Positions 53,805-64,000 of a stretch of 64,000 nucleotides of DNA are shown here, piece by piece. The translations under genes were made by a program, and so were the position numbers. The DNA is from Siphonodentalium dalli (taxonomy: Eukaryota > Mollusca > Scaphopoda > Gadilida > Siphonodentaliidae). Where the stretch lies: positions 868,001 to 932,000 of the forward strand of contig CP136067.1 of the NCBI GenBank assembly GCA_032622095.1, given 5' to 3'. Numbering within the stretch: the first letter of the stretch is position 1; each line of letters starts with the position of its first letter. The notes under the pieces were generated by a model, which was not told the origin of the DNA, made no database searches, and saw only the letters and a list, made by a program, of their open reading frames with translations.

Positions 53805-54898
53805 TTGGCACAAATAAAACAAAGAAAACATCTGCCCAATTTTCAAATTACTTATCCTAAGAATAGGTATAGTGTCCTGGAACTAATTGTCCTCCGGACA
53901 TTAAAAAAGGAAAGAAAATACATGTACCATAAACCAAAGAGCTTTATGAAAAATCAAAATTCCAGTTCAAAGTTTAAACTTCTTAAAAATGATGATACTT
54001 TAAATCTAATTAAAACTGAATCACCAAAATTATGTGCAATGGATACAGCACACAATAGACAAACTAGTAAAACTACTAATACAAGTTGAAAAGTCACATA
54101 AACCTAATGGCGTTGAAAATCAACTTAAAAAGAAAAAGAAAAAAGAACAGCTATGCACATTAAGAAGTTAAATAAATTAAACACGGAATCAAACAGGTAA
54201 ACACAATAAAAACAAGAGTTGAACCAATAACAACTCAGAAAACAGAATCCCTCTTTAAACGAATATAACCCGTATGTGGCGAGGCATCCATTTGTCTCCA
54301 ATGTGGTCTATCAAAATTTAAAACCAACTCTACGCGATGTACAATCTAAACATGAAAAACCACTAACACCACACAGATTATCTAGAACATATGATAATTA
54401 TGTTACATACTAACAGCATGCGGTGTCTATGTTACGATTCACATAGTAAAAACATATCTGGTCATGAGAGTACAAAGCATATACACTCTGCCAGATTCAG
54501 AGTAAAAATGATTGACAGCGCGACTCAACACCAACATTCATGTCAAATCGGTGCACAGTCATTTGCATTCCGAAGTGTCACATGCTGATCGAGTAAAATC
54601 GAACAAGAAATCATTGGAGAACTCAATTGAGCTAAATAAAATGAATAATACTTCCGTCATGGGTCACAAGACGACAAATACAATTAACACTATACATGCG
54701 GAACCACGAACTCGAAAATTTGACAACCCGTGGGTCTACCTTCCGTAAAGATGGTCATCCACAACGAACGCATATAACGCATGCGAATCGAGAGAGACAA
54801 TCTATAAATCTGCGATTCACCTCGCCAAGTGATAATAAAACTGAAAAATCACTACAAAATCCGAAAAAATTGGAATTTTCTAAAATCACAAATTAAGT
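53805..54898 (+). pseudogene. LTR element first coding region, broken (gag position)
   Basis: A chain of protein-like, Lys/Asn-rich frames in three phases. A 94-codon frame ends at 54089, a frame with NPYVARHPFVSNVVYQNL spans about 54260-54410, and further frames run to about 54896. Stops and shifts separate them. Position after the 5' LTR suggests a gag-type product; no zinc knuckle or other motif confirms it. Confidence 0.35.
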
Positions 54899-55429
54899 GC
54901 CCCTTTAAGTGACAAAATGCTTCAAAACAATCAAATCAATCTTACAGTAACCTATTACATTACGGGCAATCCAAAAATCCCCGAAAAAAACAGAAATTAA
55001 ATTTTTTCTGTATGATGGCTACCAAAATGGCCATCCGAATATTAAAATTTGGGAAAATAAAAAAGTTGGAATAAATTAATTCCCAAGCAGAATATTGGCC
55101 ATAAACAACGAACTTCGTCTTCTCAGTATCCAACGAAGTCGATAAAGGCTGATAATCGAGATATTACTCGAAAATATACCTGATTGAGAAATTTCAAGCC
55201 TTGTTAGACATAAGAAGGAAGCACTTTTCAAGCCCCAGAGTTGTCGCTTACCTGAACAGCCTGGCTTGAACTTAAGTGATGCAGTCATTAATGTTAATGA
55301 CCTTACTTCTTTATGTCAGATCCCTGTATACATTGTCAATATCAATGATACTGACAAGTTCTATAAACTTAGAAATGGATGTTCTTAGGCAAGGTTGAAA
55401 CTCAGTCATATTCCCCTACTCCCCAATTT

Positions 55430-55735
55430 CCACCCTCATCGCAAGTATGTGGGTGATGGAAGAAATGCATAGTTCATTTCATTTGATGCATTGACATCAA
55501 CACGTCTGCTAAAAAGCGACACAAAACCCAATTTCCGCCCTCATCACAAGTATGTGGGTGATGCAAGAAATGCATAGTTCATTTCATTTGATGCATTGAC
55601 ATCAACAGTCTGCTAAAAAAGCGACACAAACCCCAATTTCCGCCCTCATCACAAGTATGTGGGTGATGCAAGAAATGCATAGTTCATTTCATTCGATGCA
55701 TTGACATCAATAGTCTGCTAAAAGCGACAGAAAAC
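55430..55735 (+). repeat. ~105-bp tandem triplication inside the LTR element
   Basis: Three units of CCCTCATC.CAAGTATGTGGG, GAAATGCATAGTTCATTTC and GATGCATTGACATCAA at ~105-bp period. Probably lengthened the element after its coding function was lost. Confidence 0.85.
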
Positions 55736-55869
55736 CAACCAAGAAAAGTTGGCGAAAAAAAAAAGAGAAATCTTTTGAGATGGGCGACCCTGTCTATTAC
55801 AATGACAATCGCACCAAAATAAGTTGGCCCGTAAGAGGCAACACTATTATCGGAACGCAATGTCGTGTC

Positions 55870-56178
55870 CCCTTCCTCCCGCTCTGATTCTGACGCTGAA
55901 AACACCAGGTCCGAACAGATCTGTAGACGGAGATGATATAACCCTTAATGAACTTCGCACCAAGCTGCGTGCTCGTAAAATTGGCCCAAGAGGCTCGGAC
56001 TGATAATAATGCCTCTACAGAAGAGAGCAGTGATGATATGCAAAATGCATATGGCACGTGCATCGATGATTACGATGTACTGCCCAACTTGGCATTCAAA
56101 GACATCACAATGGCTTTAGACATTGAATCTATTCGTGCCATATTATCAGCAGCAGAGGACGACTCAGATGAATCTTAG
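55870..56178 (+). pseudogene. Acidic reading frames in LTR element
   Basis: Two overlapping frames: one with SVDGDDITLNELRTKLRARK, ending TGA near 56001; the next with STEESSDDMQNAYG, IRAILSAAEDDSDES and a stop at 56178. They look like one former protein broken by a frameshift. Function unknown. Confidence 0.35.
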
Positions 56179-57145
56179 TTTGAACCTGGTCGCCTGCTCA
56201 CAATTGAACCGTCCACAGTTGTGCCCATTCTAGAGACTGATCTCTAATCATCGACTCCCCCGTAGACTAGTCTGTTGTTCCCTTTTCCATTGATGGATAT
56301 GGATCAGCCGTGATCACATGCATTTCTACTGCATGTCCTTGATTATATACAAGGTCCCATTAATGGTAGAGCTTATAACGCGGTTTGTTTATCCCCGCTG
56401 CTCATTTATTCTTTGCCTTCTTTAGCTCTGCTAAAGAATTCCTTGTTAGGGAGGATTGTGCAGCGTTGACCTGAGCGCCCGGTGTTAACATGCATGAGTC
56501 TTCTGAGGAACTGCCCTTTGTACGGTTGTCACGTACACCTCCTCGGAGACTCTTTCCTCTTTGCAAAGATTGCTTGAAACGACCAGAATCTTTCAAATTT
56601 GTTTTTATTATTTCCTCCCTGTGACTGCAGTCTGATTCCTTCTTTGTGAACATAGATAGGTGAAAAGGTGAGATAGGAAAAAATATTGACTTAACTAGTA
56701 CCATTGTACACCTGAAATTCGCCAATCTAAATAGTACCATAGATAGGAATGTTTGAATTAATGTTAGTTTTTGGAGAAGTGCACATCTCCAAGAACGAGT
56801 GTAATAGTTTTTGAAGACGCCACGAATCTTCTAAAACAGTCTGCTTGTGGCTTAAGCTAAAGCCAAATAGTTACAATATACAAGGAAAGCAAAGGCAATC
56901 AGATAGAACAACTAGACATAGCCTAACCCTGACCTGTGAGATCACTCTAATCAAGCGACTCTTATATTTAAAGTAGTCAAACAAATGGCATTGTTAGAAC
57001 GCGAAAAAATCCTGTCAAGATACATAAAGGACACTCGGAACGGAGACGAAGACAATTAAAATAAAACCAGTAAAAACAAACGGACATTAGTTTATTAACT
57101 TAACGAGTATAAATAAACAATTCGGAAATACTTTCGCGAGTTTCA

Positions 57146-57626
57146 GTGAAAATCTGCATGAATGTAATGAATACAGAATACTTAGAAGTATTGTTACACA
57201 ATTTGTTGAAATATAAAACATTGGACAATTCGGAAAGCATATCGCCTCTCGATCCTGTAATTCCACAATGTGTATGTGATTATAATTGTGGCAATGTTAG
57301 CTTCGGTGCTTGCCCTCTGTCGTTACCGGAATAAAGTTATGTCCCTCTTATGCAAACATAAACGCCACAATAGGCGCCATAACGTCAGATTTGGGTCACT
57401 GGGTGTACGTGAAGACGCAGGTACCTTGAACGAAGAACCAACCACGTCTTCATCACTTGCATCAGCAACCAAGCGATCAGCCGAATCGCCATCCACTCCT
57501 GTAACTATCAAACGTACCAAAATTCATCTAACGGAAAATGATATTGCCTATTTACAGCAGCACCAACTCATGGAACTGCCAGAACTGATTACCACTGACG
57601 AAGCTTCTTCAACATCTACCTTATAG
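57146..57626 (+). pseudogene. Membrane-anchored 3' reading frame of LTR element
   Basis: A frame ending near 57334 is overlapped by one starting about 57270 with a single hydrophobic segment (VIIIVAMLASVLAL), then a Cys/Lys/Arg-rich cytoplasm-like tail and a Ser/Thr-rich end. One transmembrane helix with a basic tail just upstream of the 3' LTR recalls an envelope-type third ORF, but no other envelope feature was identified and the frame is interrupted. Confidence 0.35.
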
Positions 57627-57909
57627 AAAAATGTCCAAAATCAACCATCAACCAACTACAACAACTACGTCCCGCTATCAGAATAATGATGTGGCGAGCA
57701 ATCTAGATGCCAAGAAGAAGGAAATAACCGTATATCCCGGAATATAAAACACGCGATTGTGCTCGCATCAACGAACTCATATCCATTATAACCGCTGGAT
57801 TGGATCAAGAATTTAACCACTTGCGCTTGGGGATTCTTGAGTACGTAGTCACGTACGTCTCCGCCAAGACCTGTGCTTGGACTTGTATCCGGTTCAGCTG
57901 AATCATGTT

Positions 57910-58080
57910 CATTACAGAAGAGGATTAGATGAAGAGTATATACAATAAATATATGACATTCCCTGAATATGATGTCAAGAAAAGATGAAGAGTATATACA
58001 ATAAATATATGACATTCCCTGAATATGATGTCAAGAAAGCAACAAGTGTATATAAAATGAATATATGACATTCCACGAAG
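57910..58080 (+). repeat. ~55-bp tandem triplication in LTR element 3' region
   Basis: Units GAAGAGTATATACAATAAAT and ATATGACATTCCCTGAATAT, three times, the third diverged. Confidence 0.8.
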
Positions 58081-58839
58081 ACGAGGTAAAAAAAAAAAAA
58101 CCTCGTGAATTTAAAACACGAACTTATTGTGATGTGATATAATTCCAAATACGGTATTGTATACCCTGATATTATGTGCATGCTCAAATTAATTCGTCGC
58201 ATGCCCTAGGATTATATAAAGACCACGGTCTAAGGCTAAAAAAAATAATCAGATATAATAAGTAGATTAGCTCACTATAGCTGGATACGTGAGATAGGTA
58301 GTATCGTAGTTGTTCAATAAATTATAACAGACTTTAAAGTATTCAACATATAAACACAACTTATGGTTTACTTTTGAATCAGGCTATTAAGCCATTTAGA
58401 TGTTCTGCACAGACAGATTTTTAATGGAGTAAAAATCAATTTTTTCCATACATCTAAACCCTGCTAACATGCAGAGGTCATATCCTCTTTTCAACAAGCA
58501 GGTACACATATGTGTTCTCATTTAACTATAGTTAACTCTGCTTAGTATCTGGATAGAGATGTACTACTCACGTATCCTGCCCATATTTTCCTTTTACAGA
58601 AATTGAAAAGCATATAAATATATATTAACAATAGTAGTCTTGCCTTAGACCTTGGCCGTCATTGTGCTCAGTCTGTCCTTCAATGGCAACCAGAAAGGTT
58701 GCCTTTTCACTAAAGGATAACAAATCCTAATAATAATAATAACTTAAACTTAACTAACAGTGTGCCATCTTTCTGTTAACGATTCCTGCTAGGATGATTT
58801 CGCATCAGCCTATGCGAAATCCTCTTGGTATGGGAGGTA

Positions 58840-59438
58840 TGTAACAGAACGATGTGCGCCCCTGCCTGATCACGCCCCTGTAAACTATTGCATCAGTTCC
58901 AACTATTACGATGCATGAATAACAGGCGTGGGATTGTTAGTCGGACAGCCGTACTTAGCACGATGACGAGATCACGCGATGCTGATTCTAGCTAGTTCTC
59001 AGGAAGGTTCCCAGTCGAACCAGTGCAGAGGTCTAAAAGTTATTAGTTGTTTTGGTACACTGCACTGGTCATGATATACGAAAGCTATACTAAAGCTAAC
59101 TTTAGTGACGAGCCGTTGACAACTAGTTGTCAAGCCTGGCCAGTAACATCGTCACATGATTTTGAAAAGTAGGTTACCACTTTTACATATAAGCACTGAG
59201 GTTTTACCCATCAGTGTTCAGTTGACTGAGTCCTCCTATGAGTACCGCCCTGGGAAAGACTTACTGATCCAGAAGAGCCTGAGAATGCTAGCATCAGCTG
59301 ACCTATCTTGAGAAGCGAAGTTATGCTCTAGAAATAAACAGATATCTACGGTTCCATGAGTTGTCGTCACACTAAAAAAGTACACAACGTGAAGTCCGGT
59401 CGGAACGTCGTATCTCCAACGTACGGGGTTCTGCCACA
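58840..59438 (+). repeat. 3' LTR
   Basis: Same length and sequence as the 5' LTR. It is preceded by GGTATGGGAGGTA, a short purine-rich stretch that could act as the plus-strand primer site. Confidence 0.93.
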
Positions 59439-59442
59439 TTAT

Positions 59443-61143
59443 TCATAATTGGGGAATGATCAGACAGAACAAGTATACATAATAGAATTGTATTTGCAAA
59501 GATGGTAAAAAAAATACTATTTTCTCCTAACCTATGGATATTATGTCATGTTTGGCACATTATAAGGATCATTACAACTTCGTAGTAAATTCCAAGTGTA
59601 TATTCTAAATAATGAGATGACGCAACATGACCACGGTACAGCTCAATAAGATTTAATATAGCGTGCTTATCGCTATATTTTCATTACATTGTACTTTATT
59701 ATATAGCATCTGAACGGTGAAACTTGTATTCTGCATGTATATAGTGAAGCAATTAACCTTGAGAGCATTTTATTGCACGTAAATTGGTTAGAGGAAGAAT
59801 GCTACTCTTCAATGTTTACATGACCTTAGGCGCACCTGTGTAGATCTATGTATGTATCGCAATGATAAACACTGCCTTATGAATATTAATGAGTTTTTAC
59901 GAAAAAAGGGAATTCCCCCTTCATCTCTGAAATCAGATAGAATCCCGGTGTCGTCAGACGTAGATGAAAGTAATCAGACAGAGTCTGGATATTTGTCTGA
60001 AAAATCAGTACATTGTTCTCTCTGTCTGGTGCTCGATAAGGTTTTAGTCATGAAAGGGTTATATAACACTCCTGTGTGGAGCCTAACACGGATCCAAGCA
60101 GATGACAGTTATCAGTGCAATGTTCTCTCTTTCTGGGGCTCCATAAAGGGTTAATATTAATATATGACACTCGGGAGTGGTGTGGGAGCTCAATTTAGTT
60201 ACCATCCCGTATGGAGCCTCACACAGACCCAAGCAGACGACAGTCATCAGTGCAATGTTCTCTCTTTCTGGGGCTCCATAAAGGGATAAAAACTTGCGTT
60301 CATCTAAGGCCACACAAAGAAGTCTGTGTTACCAAAATTGAACAGCTTCTGGAAAACTTTATCGCATGAATATTTTTCATAACTCTTGAATAATATGCAC
60401 CACCATCACTCCCGTTCTCATATGAGGCAATGTTTCTCCTGATGCCATAACAACAAAGACATTACTGCATATACAGTATTGTACACTAATTTCAATAAAT
60501 TCTTGGTAATAACAACAATCTAAAATCTATAAAATAGGTATTCTATAAAATAGGTATTCTGTAAACGTTCAGGTTAATAGGTTATCTTAAAATCAAAGTT
60601 ACTATTTTGATAGAAATTTCATTTATGGCTGGAGCCATAAATTAAATTATGAATTTCCGTGTACAATATGTAATCCAATTAATTGACGGATAGTGGATTG
60701 GGCAATGCGTGGCACACATGATTGTGTAAAAATATATGTAGATACGGGGAAAGTTTATTTATTATAAAATTTCTATAGAAACTTCTGTTAGAGCTACAGT
60801 GTCATTAACAGGAACTGAGCAAACTGTCACTGGACAATCACGTACACCCTCAACTTCCTGCCCTGAGCACTGAGGATGAAACAATGGCTTATGAGTGCTG
60901 ATCTGCCTGTTTATACTGAGTAAGTCTCTGTCTCACCCAATTAACAACTTCTTCGCATAGATTGTATTTGCTTTTTAGTTTACTTTCTCTACATCCCCCA
61001 AATTGGCAGACGACACATTGCATCATTGAGGTTCCCAATGGTGTACATCACAATATTCACCATTTGGGAACTTCAATCTGAGTCTATGTCACCCTCTGTG
61101 GATCTCATTCTGCAAATGACAGTGGCATCAAAAGTCATGCGCA
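59443..61143. other. Mostly unassigned DNA between LTR element and TTAA element
   Basis: A plus-strand stretch at 59852-60010 looks protein-like (CLMNINEFLRKKGIPPSSL, ESNQTESGYLSEK) after a possible acceptor ctgtgtag, but then runs into a family B hairpin; it is too weak to call an exon. Half of a family A hairpin lies near 61080-61125. No upstream GH31 exon was found. Confidence 0.4.
60056..60291. repeat. Two family B hairpins (second subfamily)
   Basis: Copies at 60056-60153 and 60203-60291: ...TGTGGAGCCTAACACGGATC and ...ATGGAGCCTCACACAGACCC, both with CAGTGCAATGTTCTCTCTTT and GGGGCTCCATAAAGGG. Confidence 0.85.
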
Positions 61144-61147
61144 TTAA

Positions 61148-62722
61148 CACGTTGAGTGCCACTACGAGTTATCTCGTAGTACGCAACCTTCGCAGGTTGC
61201 CACTACGAGTTATCTTGTAGTGGTTTCCATGTCGTGTAGCTGACAAACGGAAGCAGTGGAATAGGTCGATGCACCACGAAAACCCGCCTCGGGACATCAG
61301 AACAGTGATTTTATCAAATAAATAGTGTGGCTCTCCTTGCATTGTTCAACAGAGGTGAGCACCATGAGCACATATATTCTACTCAAAATGATCCAGTTGT
61401 GACTGAATATCTACAGCTGACACTGTCTCACTGAGTGACCACCAGAGGCAGTTGTGTGTGGATTTTTGGTATTCGATAGACTGATAATGTGCATGCACGC
61501 TTGCAAACACAGAAGGGGGGGGGGGGTGGATATTCACAATGTACAAACATGCGAAGGCAGTTTCGAGGAATGGTTACATCGTTGTGTTTCAACACATTGA
61601 AACTTCGCACAACCACACACACACGTCACACAGGCCTGCCAAATATGTTCCCTCTCACGCATGTGCGAATGGATGCATCCAATATAAGGTAAGCGGATAA
61701 TCCATGACGTTTCGCACGTTGATGCTACCATTATCTCATTATTAGGGAACACATCAGTTGTTTTTGGAATACACTGTGCGGCTCCATTTGGGGGCTAGGT
61801 ATTTTATTATTTATAATTCAAGTAAAGCGGAACAATTATTCCCCAAAGCTACATTGTACCCTCTTCCGAACATGTTGGACAATGGAAAGCATAACAATTA
61901 CCGTACTCTAGACGTCAGGCAGTTCATCGAACTCTTCCATGCACAATAATTATGTATGTACGGATAAATGGTTTTGTGTAGCATAGAGGTTTGGGGTAAG
62001 GGTAACTTATTTCCAGACGGATGGATTATATGGAATCGTTACATGTAGCACACTCCTGAATGTAGGCTATACAGGAATCTATTTGGCTACTGTTGCATAG
62101 TTGCTTTAATTTTGTGCTGACAATTCTTCCTACACTATTATTTCGGGCTGTACTTTGGAACCCTAGCATAGGCCTAAATCAGGCTATATGGGAGATAACT
62201 TACAATGCCCGAAACAACAGAAAAGATGCATGCTCGTAGTCATGGACGAAATAAACTCATCATCACAGGAAACAAGTTCACCCGATTCCACGTCGGATTC
62301 ACCGTCTGTAGCCATGCATGCTCATATCAGTAATTTGCTCCAGCTTGCATCAGCCATAATATAACTATATATAACGAGCTATAACCACCACAAGGACACA
62401 CCCACCTCCATAAATATACTGACCACCAAAATAACTTATATGGGTTACATTCTACTTCATATTTGTTGCTCAAACATGCCCAATTGTGTCTACGAGATAA
62501 CTCGTAGTTGGCACTGGTGGTGGGAATACCCAAATTCCTTCCGCCATTGCCGGCTACGAGTTATCTCGTAGTACTATCAATTGCCGTTTATGTCATCTAA
62601 AGTCGCGACGTCATCCAATTCTTGCTTCATTGAAGTCAAATTATGGTCTTACTACGGGTATCTATCTTGCCACGATTTGGCAAACTGGCGAGACTACTAA
62701 TTGATTTCCGGCACTCAACGTG
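61148..62722. mobile_element. piggyBac-like TTAA element (1575 bp), non-autonomous
   Basis: Ends CACGTTGAGTGCC / GGCACTCAACGTG, flanked by TTAA at 61144-61147 and 62723-62726. Four copies of the palindromic CTACGAGTTATCTCGTAG motif (61163, 61204, 62490 and 62552 areas), two near each side, are likely transposase sites. The interior has a G-run at about 61516 and no transposase. Confidence 0.85.
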
Positions 62723-62726
62723 TTAA

Positions 62727-63194
62727 ACAAGCTGTTCTCTGTGTGTAAAATTTCAGTGCAAATCTCAACACAACATCAGAGATATGGCATCTCAAACTAA
62801 CACGCACAAGTAATTACGCCGGTAACTTGACACCGCCATTTTAGAAGAAATATTACTCCCTTTATAGTTTGTGACATCACTGCCTCACTTGGTTGTTTAA
62901 CGCTAAACTGTATCGTATATGATACTCTGTTTTTTATATATGAAAATAAATAGTATATCCAAATTGACAACACACACCATCATACTTATATATGAATTAA
63001 ATGCAGTGACTCTCGATGGCGAAATCATTTTCGTTTGTTTATCGCTGATAGATGCGCCCCGAAACAAGTAGTAAATATTTACAATTGAGATTAGTTCTGA
63101 CGATGTTGTCTATGGAGTGGTAGAGTCGATTTACTTCAAATTTTCAGTGATGTTAGTAGAATGTTGCATTTCTCCAATTGCCATAGCGCCTGAA
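62727..63194. other. No gene recognised
   Basis: AT-rich spacer between the TTAA element and the second DIRS-like element; nothing identified. Confidence 0.4.
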
Positions 63195-64000
63195 TATATA
63201 ATTTTTAATATTAAAATTAGTTTTTCCTCAAAGGAAGCCCGAAACTGAACTATATGGATTATTATCCTCGGCCTTGTGTTATCAGGAGGGTTAAAATTTA
63301 TTGTCCGTTTATTGCGTACTCCGGTCAATCAGCGATCGGATTAGCTCACGCATGAATGCGTCCCGTGCAAATCCCGCGCTCTTAACAATTCATCTAGCCA
63401 GTTTTATTTCCGACTTTTAATAAGAAGATTTGCGAGTCGCGGGGTTGGGAATGGCACCGCCATGGGAGGGATCTATGATAGTTCAGTTTCGGGCTTCCCT
63501 TGAGGAAAAACTAATTTTAATATTAAAAATTATATTTTTCCGCCAAGGAGAAGCCCTTCAACTGAACTATATGGATTAGAATGCAAGCTCAGGAGGAGGC
63601 AACGAGCAATAAATTTAATATTCCAGTTTGACGGGGATGTACTCTTCCAAAACAGATGTCATGTAAATGTGATTTAGTCATGAATCAGCTTTGATATGTT
63701 ATGTGAAAGAGCTCATAAATTCAGATTCCAGTATTGCTCAAGCTTGTACCTGCCCCCCCCTGGTTTTAGGAAGAAACGTCCCAGGCAGTGCCACACCATA
63801 TGCGCCAGCTAGAAACCGAGCAAGTAGAGACTTCTTCTTCTGCTGCTGACTTCACTGCATCTTCTTCTCGTTTTCATGTGATGAGAGTGATTTCTGTAGA
63901 TATCTTCCAAAATAGAAAGCGCTATTGACAGTATGCGACATCGAGTCGTCCCCACACAGAACAGCCTCCAAAGGCTCGAGTGCGATTGTCCTGGAGGATT
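63195..64000 (-). mobile_element. Second DIRS-like element, 3' end only
   Basis: Opposite orientation to 33608-38601. From its terminal repeat at about 63195 (TTAATATTAAAATTAGTTTTTCC-type end, then GAACTATATGGATTATTATC) it reaches an internal complementary region (63480-63590) where both end types are joined. It then continues through a 3' coding end and leaves the window. The CCATGGCGGTGCCATTCCCA block, the TTGCTCGTTGCCTCCTCCTG block and the GGRY coding end are shared with the first element. Confidence 0.75.

Larger units (their letters stand above)
53008..59438 (+). mobile_element. LTR retrotransposon, young, lacking recognisable pol
   Basis: Two direct 599-bp LTRs (53008-53606, 58840-59438), each starting TGTAACAG and ending CTGCCACA, identical as far as I can compare by eye. 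TTAT flanks both outer edges (53004-53007, 59439-59442). The 5.2-kb interior is A-rich with several short frames but no RT, integrase or protease motif that I can see. Identical LTRs imply a recent insertion, presumably with proteins supplied in trans. Gypsy, BEL or other affiliation is not determined. Confidence 0.92.

Noticed and set aside
53607-58839. Complete gag-pol polyprotein in the LTR element
   Set aside because: Looked for RT (YxDD), integrase (HHCC, DDE) and protease (DTG) motifs by eye in the available frames and found none.
60297-60450. Candidate upstream GH31 exon
   Set aside because: No in-frame stretch matching the expected RNHN or WTGD segments; stops in every minus-strand phase.

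Overview
The window is animal nuclear DNA. It is AT-rich and intron-rich, with short exons bounded by GT/AG sites and very dense in transposons. Repeats ending in GACGGACGG tails, roughly 170-bp arrays carrying a GGCGGCCATG core, small fold-back hairpins and CR1/RTE-like LINE fragments suggest a lophotrochozoan, most likely a bivalve mollusc. That assignment is inference; there is no rRNA or mitochondrial marker to test it. No bacterial-type operon, tRNA, rRNA or CRISPR array is visible.

Host genes. The clearest is the 3' part of a glycoside hydrolase family 31 gene (alpha-glucosidase, sucrase-isomaltase/maltase type) on the minus strand. Seven exons from 51766 down to a stop codon at 32959 join in phase and encode about 254 residues: the end of the barrel and the C-terminal beta domains. 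The upstream catalytic exons are not in the window. A second, unrecognised minus-strand gene contributes two exons (13135-13312 and 12452-12499) that also join in phase.

Layout. 1-4.6 kb: a hAT-like end cut by the window edge, a palindromic fold-back and a small MITE. 4.6-8.2 kb: a 5'-truncated LINE on the minus strand, split by a 497-bp MITE packed with GAGATATCTC palindromes. 8.2-18.3 kb: two inverted copies of one unknown element. Copy 1 holds two later insertions whose empty sites survive in copy 2; one insertion has about 290-bp terminal inverted repeats, an 8-bp duplication and a histone-type 3' stem-loop, the other is a TTAA MITE. The two unknown exons, a Helitron, a LINE remnant and a 271-bp tandem repeat lie between the copies. 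18.5-20.6 kb: a 2-kb non-autonomous hAT. 21.6-32.9 kb: a second TTAA MITE, a Helitron and many fold-back hairpins of two families (A and B). 33-52 kb: the GH31 gene, with introns loaded with a 5-kb DIRS-like element, two hAT elements (one holding a nested pogo/Tigger element) and tandem repeats. 53-59.4 kb: a 6.4-kb LTR retrotransposon whose 599-bp LTRs look identical. 61.1-62.7 kb: a TTAA/piggyBac-like element. 63.2 kb to the end: the 3' end of a second DIRS-like element.

Most notable. (1) Three GH31 exons, and possibly one exon of the other gene, are accompanied by tandem partial copies of their own splice-junction ends. (2) The DIRS-like element keeps an internal copy of its end-to-end circle junction with an ATG core, and ATG also flanks the integrated element. 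(3) Fold-back family B recurs roughly 25 times, shares an asymmetric core between two diverged subfamilies, and forms arrays, one of which begins directly after the GH31 stop codon.
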